Source: Flammeovirgaceae bacterium
GTDB lineage: Bacteria > Bacteroidota > Bacteroidia > Cytophagales > Cyclobacteriaceae
Length of the DNA: 5,606 bases
NCBI GenBank assembly: GCA_022616575.1
Contig: JAKEEN010000201.1
Span: 1-5,606 of the forward strand
Reading direction: 5' to 3'
Part shown: in pieces, positions 5,530-5,606 of the stretch
How positions within the stretch are numbered: position 1 is the first letter of the stretch
How the letters are laid out: each line of letters starts with the position of its first letter
Notes under the pieces: generated by a model
What the model saw: only the letters and a program-made list of their open reading frames with translations
What the model was told of the DNA's origin: nothing
Databases searched by the model: none
Program-made: the position numbers and the translations under genes

Positions 5530-5606
5530 GCCGCCCGCGGGGGTGTTCATACGCGGTGTCCCCGGGGGTACCTTGGAACAGGTCATCCTGCGGCTCGATC
5601 TCCTCC
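5507..5606. other. GC-rich foreign tail, probable chimeric junction
   Basis: By hand count about 66 of the last 99 bases are G or C, against roughly 40% in the preceding genes. The change falls where the hydratase loses family similarity. Two frames are open to the window edge with GC-rich third positions: plus-strand frame 2, from about 5507 (reading VIPGFDREPPAGVFIRGVP and onward), and a minus-strand frame reading leftward from 5605 (EEIEPQDDLFQGTPGDTAY and onward). At this length neither can be called a gene. The segment is probably coding DNA of a high-GC organism joined to this contig by misassembly; a real recombination junction is possible. Confidence 0.6.

Noticed and set aside
5401..5586. 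Minus-strand frame of 61 codons at the right end as a gene
   Set aside because: It straddles the compositional junction and runs antisense to the hydratase. The tail is too short to choose between its open frames.
1..5606. CRISPR array, restriction or other defence system, toxin-antitoxin pair
   Set aside because: No regularly spaced direct repeats and no such protein motifs were seen; the only mobile-element trace is the recombinase fragment at the left edge.

Overview
The window looks like chromosomal DNA of a Bacteroidetes bacterium, probably a Cytophagales-type environmental lineage. The grounds are protein style (PhoH, a short ComEC without a metal-binding lactamase domain, a Bacteroidetes-type recombinase C-terminus), base composition of roughly 40% GC, weak or absent Shine-Dalgarno sites, and one promoter that fits the Bacteroidetes TTTG-N19-TAnnTTTG pattern. 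No database search was possible, so family names rest on recognisable motifs.

Layout. Positions 1-435 hold the C-terminal end of a serine recombinase whose frame runs on through a hairpin terminator (283-308) and antisense through a complete tRNA-Leu(CAA) gene (318-401, minus strand). This looks like the edge of an element integrated next to or into the tRNA. Upstream of the tRNA is a well-matched Bacteroidetes promoter (416-446). Next on the minus strand are a small antibiotic-biosynthesis-monooxygenase-fold protein (448-741), a long imperfect palindrome (758-859), and a SAM hydroxide adenosyltransferase (DUF62) homologue (862-1635) that seems to lack the known catalytic triad. A 149-base divergent intergenic region separates these from a plus-strand run: phoH (1785-2729, TTG start), comEC (2802-4874) and an enoyl-CoA hydratase/isomerase (from 4879). 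The last two are 4 bases apart and probably co-transcribed.

The right end is abnormal. The hydratase loses family resemblance near position 5505 and stops early at 5529. The last 100 bases or so are about two thirds GC, with high-GC codon style in two opposed frames. An assembly chimera at the contig end is the simplest explanation; a real insertion is less likely.

The genes are mostly housekeeping or accessory core genes: RNA-associated ATPase, DNA uptake channel, CoA-ester metabolism, SAM-related enzyme. I found no convincing new multi-gene system. The points most worth checking are the recombinase/tRNA overlap, the degenerate active sites in the DUF62 and ComEC proteins, the large palindrome, and the foreign tail.
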